Assembly: GCA_031548675.1 (NCBI GenBank)
Contig: JAVBQU010000064.1
Location: 1-17,251 of the forward strand
Length of the DNA: 17,251 nucleotides
Source: JAVBQU01 sp031548675
GTDB taxonomy: Bacteria; Bacteroidota; Bacteroidia; Bacteroidales; P3
Reading direction: 5' to 3'
The notes beneath the pieces were generated by a model, which had not been told where the DNA came from, made no database searches, and saw only the letters and a list, made by a program, of their open reading frames with translations. The position numbers were made by a program, and so were the translations under genes. Shown here one piece after another: positions 14,095-17,251 of the stretch (positions are counted from its first letter, which is position 1; every line of letters begins with the position of its first letter).

Positions 14095-14236
14095 AGACCG
14101 TAGGTCTTAAATATCAATAGAATCATAAATTTATCCAATTTATATTGTCCTTTAGGACATTAATATTAATGCCCTAAAGGGCAATCTGAGGCAGGTATGA
14201 CGGATTTTTCTATTGATATTGTTTCCCTATGGGAAA
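14095..14236. mobile_element. MITE-like composite palindromic element
   Basis: A 13-bp perfect terminal inverted repeat AATATCAATAGAA (14110-14122 with 14208-14220) encloses a near-perfect palindrome at 14145-14184, whose arms are TTGTCCTTTAGGACA-like and TGCCCTAAAGGGCAA-like with two mismatches that would be G-U in RNA. Each arm is itself a small hairpin. Outside the terminal repeats stand two more hairpins, AGACC/GGTCT (14095-14107) and TTTCCC/GGGAAA (14222-14236). There is no ORF of note, so it would need to be moved by an enzyme encoded elsewhere. Confidence 0.6.
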
Positions 14237-14353
14237 TAGTTTTAATAATCAAAGCAATACATTAAATTCTTATATCGAATTCAGATTAGATAGTCCAAAA
14301 TGAAGAAAGCCTAATAAGCAAACGTATGCCATAATCCGAGAATCCGTAAAAAG

Positions 14354-14590
14354 ACAATTAGCTCTTTTTGGATGTTTCAGAAAACTCGGAAAGGCACAAT
14401 TATGTCTCTTTGTGGTTTCCCGAAAGTTCGGAAAAGTACAATTATGTCTTTTTGTAGGTTCCCGAAAGCTCTGGAAGATACAATTATATATTTTTGTAGG
14501 TTTCCGAAAGCTCGGGAATGTATAATTAGGTCTCTTTATGGATTCCCGAAGAGTCGGAATAGTATCCGCATTGTCTCTTGGGATATTTAC
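14354..14590. repeat. 42-bp tandem repeat array with palindromic units
   Basis: Five complete 42-bp units begin at 14354, 14396, 14438, 14480 and 14522, followed by a degenerate partial unit from 14564. Each begins with ACAATTA or a close variant, and most carry a palindrome of the form TTCCCGA, 4 nt, TCGGGAA about 20 bp later. The period is exact although units differ at several positions. There are no unique spacers, so this is not a CRISPR array. Both strands can be read as 14-residue repeats because 42 is a multiple of three. Confidence 0.85.
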
Positions 14591-14687
14591 TAAAGATTTA
14601 AAACAAAAAAATAACGAACTCATTAATTTCTATATCAATCACGCTTCAATTTAATCAAATTCAATTATAACTTATCAATAAAAAAAC

Positions 14688-15287
14688 ATGGAAATCATTT
14701 CAAAATCCCTATTCTGGGTTGCCAACAGCTTACTAATTCCCGACATCATTATTTTGCTTATTCTGTTCGGACGGGCATTGCTGCTCATCGGAAGTTTCTA
14801 CAACCAGATGATGGTAAAACGCCGCAACGACAAAATATTCAATGAAAAAATAAAAAATATGACCATTAACGATATGGATGAAATAAGGTCATTATTACCT
14901 GAAAAAGACAATTCGTTATTTACAAAATATCTGCGGGATATGTTGTCAGGGAAACCTACCGATGCGTATGCAGATTATCTGTTATCCAATCTCGAAAACG
15001 AAGCCGACAAAGACCTCTCGCTATCCAAAATGCTGGCTAAAATGGGACCCGTACTAGGATTAATCGGAACATTAATTGCGATGAGTCCGGCATTGGTTGG
15101 CTTATCTACCGGCGATATTTCGGGTATGGCGTACAATATGCAGGTGGTTTTTTCCACCACTGTAGTAGGGCTTGTGGTAAGTGCCATCGGTTTGGCTACC
15201 TTGCAATTCAAACAACGCTGGTATGCCAAAGATGTTTACAATTTAGAATATGTGTCACGCGTAATAACCCATCAAAATGAGAAGTAG
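14688..15287 (+). CDS. hmuU: HmuU, MotA/TolQ/ExbB-like proton channel protein
   Basis: This 199-residue inner-membrane protein has three predicted membrane segments (about 15-36, 118-138 and 150-172) and a cytoplasmic loop between the first and second, the ExbB/TolQ topology. MGPVLGLIGTLIAMSPAL (119-136) matches the conserved second-segment motif of MotA/TolQ/ExbB proteins. In such systems a pentamer of this subunit forms a proton-driven motor with an ExbD/TolR-like partner. The partner here is most likely HmuV, whose gene overlaps by 11 nt. It may energise HmuR or drive work on HmuS; the sequence does not decide. Confidence 0.88.
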   Translation: MEIISKSLFWVANSLLIPDIIILLILFGRALLLIGSFYNQMMVKRRNDKIFNEKIKNMTINDMDEIRSLLPEKDNSLFTKYLRDMLSGKPTDAYADYLLSNLENEADKDLSLSKMLAKMGPVLGLIGTLIAMSPALVGLSTGDISGMAYNMQVVFSTTVVGLVVSAIGLATLQFKQRWYAKDVYNLEYVSRVITHQNEK

Positions 15288-15609
15288 AAGACGCTCAAGC
15301 AGAGCATTCAAAGAAGAAGATACCGATCCGCTAAGCGTGGTAGTCAATCTGTTCGATGTAGCTATGGTTTTTGCAGTAGCCCTGATGGTGGCTATGGTAA
15401 TGAATATGAACATGGGGGAATTTTTCTCGAAAGAAGATTTTACCATCGTAAAAAATCCGGGCAAAGACAACATGGAAATCATTACCAAAGAAGGTAATAA
15501 AATTAATAAATACACCCCTTCCAACGAACAGAGTTCGGGCAAGAAGGGTAAGAAAGTAGGTATTGCCTACGAATTGGAAAACGGCGAAATTATCTATGTG
15601 CCGGAATAA
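15277..15609 (+). CDS. hmuV: HmuV, DUF2149 protein, ExbD-like membrane partner of HmuU
   Basis: This 110-residue protein has a basic cytoplasmic N-terminus (MRSRRRSSR), one membrane segment (about 25-43, FDVAMVFAVALMVAMVM) and a periplasmic domain. DPLSVVVNLFDVAMV (17-31) resembles the ExbD/TolR start, where an aspartate at the membrane entry carries protons; Asp27 here takes that position. This likeness is my reading. The family (DUF2149) is known mainly as the last gene of hmu loci. The ATG lies 11 nt inside hmuU, indicating translational coupling and fixed stoichiometry. This HmuV is not the ATPase HmuV of ABC haem importers. Confidence 0.85.
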   Translation: MRSRRRSSRAFKEEDTDPLSVVVNLFDVAMVFAVALMVAMVMNMNMGEFFSKEDFTIVKNPGKDNMEIITKEGNKINKYTPSNEQSSGKKGKKVGIAYELENGEIIYVPE

Positions 15610-15617
15610 ATGATATT

Positions 15618-15662
15618 GAGGGGTAAAGCTTTTTCGGAGACTTTACCCCTCTTCACATTATT
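15618..15662 (+). terminator. Terminator-like hairpin at the end of the hmu locus
   Basis: A perfect 11-bp stem GAGGGGTAAAG / CTTTACCCCTC (15618-15628 with 15641-15651) has a 12-nt loop and starts 8 bp after the hmuV stop. The following sequence is T-rich (TTCACATTATTT) but not a pure T-run. Confidence 0.72.
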
Positions 15663-15698
15663 TAGCCATTACATCCCCGAAAATCCCATCTTTTAGGG

Positions 15699-15730
15699 AT
15701 TGCATACAAGATTGAATATTCCTTCCTTTG
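15699..15730 (+). promoter_or_regulatory. Candidate promoter of the haemerythrin/LuxR gene pair
   Basis: ATTG (15699-15702) is followed after 20 bp by TTCCTTTG (15723-15730), one mismatch from the -7 consensus. ATTCCTT / AAGGAAT (15718-15724 with 15734-15740) flanks the -7 box as an inverted repeat that could be an operator. Confidence 0.4.
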
Positions 15731-15823
15731 CAAAAGGAATGTATTTAATAGTTTACATGAATGACTATGCGTAACCACAGATTAGCATTATCTTTACACC
15801 AAAGATCAAAAAAAGAAAATGTT

Positions 15824-16516
15824 ATGAGCCAGAGTTTATTCTCGGAAAATATGAAATTAGCCGATTTAGTACTTACCAATTACCGGCTGCTTTATGTATT
15901 TCCATGCTTCGGTATAGGAATCGGCTTGGGAGAAACCACTGTCAAGCAGATATGCGAAAAAAAAGGAATTTCTACTGCTTTATTTCTACTTGTATGTAAT
16001 ATTTATACTTTTGATAAATACAACCCCAGCATCAATACCTTGTTGCAGATTCCACTCAAAGATTTGATGACCTATTTGAGAAATTCGCATAAAGACTACC
16101 TCGAAAACAGGATGCCCAAGATTATTAGCCAAATTCTAAAATTAGTCGAATGCTGTCATGTAAAGCATGGCGAAGCGCTTACTGCATTTTGTGAGGCATA
16201 TAAACAGGAAGTTATTACGCATTTTAACTATGAAGAGCAAATAGCATTTCCCTATATTACTGCCCTTGTAAACGGCAATAAAATCGAAAATTACAAGATA
16301 CAGGAGTATGAAGGGAACCATAGTAATATTGATGCTGCATTGAATGATCTTAAAAATATTATTATCAAATACCTGCCCAACGAATGTACACTAGAAAAAT
16401 GTCGCGAAGTATTGATTGATTTATTCCTGTTTGAGTCGGATTTAAGCAAGCATACTTTGCTGGAAGACCATATACTTATATCCTTGGTAGAACGAATTGA
16501 AAATAGCCCCGAATGA
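15824..16516 (+). CDS. RIC/YtfE-type di-iron haemerythrin-like protein
   Basis: The 230-residue cytoplasmic protein has two parts. Residues 10-65 resemble the ScdA/YtfE N-terminal domain (ADLVLTNYRLLYVFPCFGIG, then ICNIYTF-like VCNIYTF), but the CC pair of that domain is replaced by IGLGE. Residues 85-225 form a haemerythrin four-helix bundle. His89, His133, Glu137, His166, His210 and Glu214 reproduce almost exactly the spacing of the di-iron ligands of E. coli YtfE (84, 129, 133, 160, 204, 208). Such proteins repair iron-sulfur centres or handle nitric oxide or iron under stress. I prefer the ATG at 15824 (MSQSLFSENMKLADLVL) because homology begins there; the ATG at 15761 would add 21 basic residues. 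The stop overlaps the start of the LuxR gene by 4 nt (ATGA). Confidence 0.85.
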   Translation: MSQSLFSENMKLADLVLTNYRLLYVFPCFGIGIGLGETTVKQICEKKGISTALFLLVCNIYTFDKYNPSINTLLQIPLKDLMTYLRNSHKDYLENRMPKIISQILKLVECCHVKHGEALTAFCEAYKQEVITHFNYEEQIAFPYITALVNGNKIENYKIQEYEGNHSNIDAALNDLKNIIIKYLPNECTLEKCREVLIDLFLFESDLSKHTLLEDHILISLVERIENSPE

Positions 16517-17124
16517 ATACAAGGAAAACATTGAGAGTTGTTATTATAGAACCATCTCCTGTGATTCAGCAGGGAATGAAAAGATTGCTCGAAGAAAATT
16601 CTGAGTTTGAGGTAATACAGCTTTATTGCGATTTACAAACATTTCAAGGGGAAAAACAAAATTCTTCATTTGATATCATTTTAATCAATCCCGTTATCAT
16701 TAATTTTTATAAGCAATTTGCAATCAGGAACCTGTTTGCAGACTACCCTAATGTTACTATTGCCGCAATTCTATACGGGTATGTAGATACCGAAACCCTC
16801 AATAGTTTTGACGGTACGCTGGATATTTATGATGATGGTTCCAAATTAGTTAAAAAGCTATGGGAGATAACCAAAGCCAGCAAAAAGCATCCGCATACAA
16901 ATAAAGAAAACGATGTTGATTTATCCGACCGAGAAAAAGAAATATTGACCTCTGTAGCCAAAGGGCTAACCAATAAAGAAATTGCAGAAAAACATTTTAT
17001 ATCTATTCATACTGTGGTTTCGCACCGTAAAAATATTACCCGGAAAACAGGGATTAAAACCGTTTCGGGTTTAACCATTTATGCCATTTTCAACAATCTG
17101 ATTTCTCAAGACGATTTACAGTAG
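16513..17124 (+). CDS. LuxR-family regulator with a degenerate receiver domain
   Basis: This 203-residue DNA-binding protein has a receiver-like N-terminal part (about 7-120) and a LuxR/NarL helix-turn-helix (137-197: LSDREKEILTSVAKGLTNKEIA, then HFISIHTVVSHRKNI). The receiver looks unable to be phosphorylated: where response regulators have the phosphoacceptor Asp, this protein reads LIN59P, and the acidic pair near residues 12-14 is IEPS. It may respond to protein partners, redox or a ligand instead. The ATGA overlap with the haemerythrin-like gene suggests the two act together, with the di-iron protein as a possible sensor for the regulator. Targets are unknown; the nearby hmu locus is a candidate only by proximity. 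Confidence 0.88.
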   Translation: MNTRKTLRVVIIEPSPVIQQGMKRLLEENSEFEVIQLYCDLQTFQGEKQNSSFDIILINPVIINFYKQFAIRNLFADYPNVTIAAILYGYVDTETLNSFDGTLDIYDDGSKLVKKLWEITKASKKHPHTNKENDVDLSDREKEILTSVAKGLTNKEIAEKHFISIHTVVSHRKNITRKTGIKTVSGLTIYAIFNNLISQDDLQ

Positions 17125-17209
17125 GCTTCTTTGGAGAATATATAACACGTCATTGCTGTAGAAGTTAATTAATTCGTTACATAAAACGTTATATAATAAA
17201 GACGTATTT

Positions 17210-17251
17210 ATGGATGAATATATGACTAATAAAAGATTAATATCCCAAACG
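17210..17251 (+). CDS. Possible start of a further gene, cut by the window edge
   Basis: An ATG at 17210 opens a frame that continues to the last base (MDEYMTNKRLISQT, no stop). A second ATG four codons later could be the real start. Too little is present to recognise a family, and chance is not excluded. The 85 bp upstream are AT-rich with no clear promoter. Confidence 0.25.
   Translation, partial: MDEYMTNKRLISQT

Larger units (their letters stand above)
14042..14687. other. 646-bp repeat-filled gap between hmuT and hmuU
   Basis: The gap contains a composite palindromic element (14095-14236) and a 42-bp tandem array (14354-14590). The stretch 14237-14353 shows nothing recognisable, and 14591-14687 is AT-rich leader DNA without a clear TAnnTTTG box. 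It is therefore unclear whether hmuU and hmuV depend on read-through from hmuT. Confidence 0.6.

Noticed and set aside
14354..14590. CRISPR array
   Set aside because: Units follow each other directly with no unique spacers, and there are no cas genes in the window.
14270..14623. Open frames on both strands across the 42-bp array (14-residue repeats such as SFREPTKRHNCTFP on the minus strand)
   Set aside because: A 42-bp repeat without stop codons gives open frames on both strands automatically; there is no ribosome site, no recognisable family and the frames oppose each other. Kept as a question in the findings, not called as genes.
13355..15609. HmuTUV as an ABC haem importer (periplasmic binding protein, permease, ATPase)
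   Set aside because: No Walker motifs, no signal peptide on HmuT and a MotA/TolQ motif in HmuU show these are the unrelated proteins of the Porphyromonas-type hmu locus.
15761..15823. Haemerythrin-like protein starting 21 residues earlier
   Set aside because: The extension is basic and unlike the family; homology begins with the downstream ATG. Not fully excluded.

Overview
The window looks like a chromosomal segment of an AT-rich Bacteroidota, most likely a Bacteroidales (Porphyromonas/Paludibacter/Dysgonomonas-like) species. Support comes from Bacteroidota-type promoter boxes (TTG core about 20 bp upstream of TAnnTTTG), genes mostly without Shine-Dalgarno sequences, a TonB receptor with an N-terminal carboxypeptidase-D-like domain, and an hmu haem locus of the Porphyromonas/Bacteroides kind.

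Left part (1-4940), all genes on the minus strand. The 5' part of a secreted BNR beta-propeller protein runs off the left edge (1-1107). Then come the ribosome-assembly GTPase gene engB and an RlmL-like THUMP rRNA methyltransferase gene, 7 nt apart. Next are two paralogous small secreted Lys/Ala-rich proteins, one with seven cysteines and one with AEPKK repeats. They flank a hotdog thioesterase gene, and each ends in a terminator with the same stem core. Last is rpmH (ribosomal protein L34), a 48-residue gene with its own terminator and promoter.

Middle and right part (5329-15609), plus strand: a six-gene haem acquisition locus in the order hmuR (TonB receptor), hmuY (lipoprotein haemophore), hmuS (CobN-like chelatase, proposed anaerobic haem dechelatase), hmuT (polytopic membrane protein), hmuU (ExbB/TolQ-like) and hmuV (DUF2149, ExbD-like), closed by an 11-bp stem. 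The inferred flow is haem capture by HmuY, transport by HmuR, iron removal by periplasmic HmuS, with HmuU/HmuV as a probable proton-driven motor and HmuT as a membrane partner. R precedes Y here, whereas P. gingivalis has Y before R.

The locus is heavily invaded by repeats: an inverted-repeat structure between hmuY and hmuS; a REPIN-like palindromic pair inserted in frame inside hmuS; REP-like sequence between hmuS and hmuT; and between hmuT and hmuU a composite palindromic element plus a 42-bp tandem array with a palindrome in most units. These are the most unusual features of the window.

Right end (15610-17251): a translationally coupled pair encoding a RIC/YtfE-type di-iron haemerythrin-like protein and a LuxR-family regulator whose receiver domain lacks the phosphoacceptor aspartate. 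The first codons of another possible gene lie at the right edge. No rRNA, tRNA, CRISPR array or transposase gene was seen.
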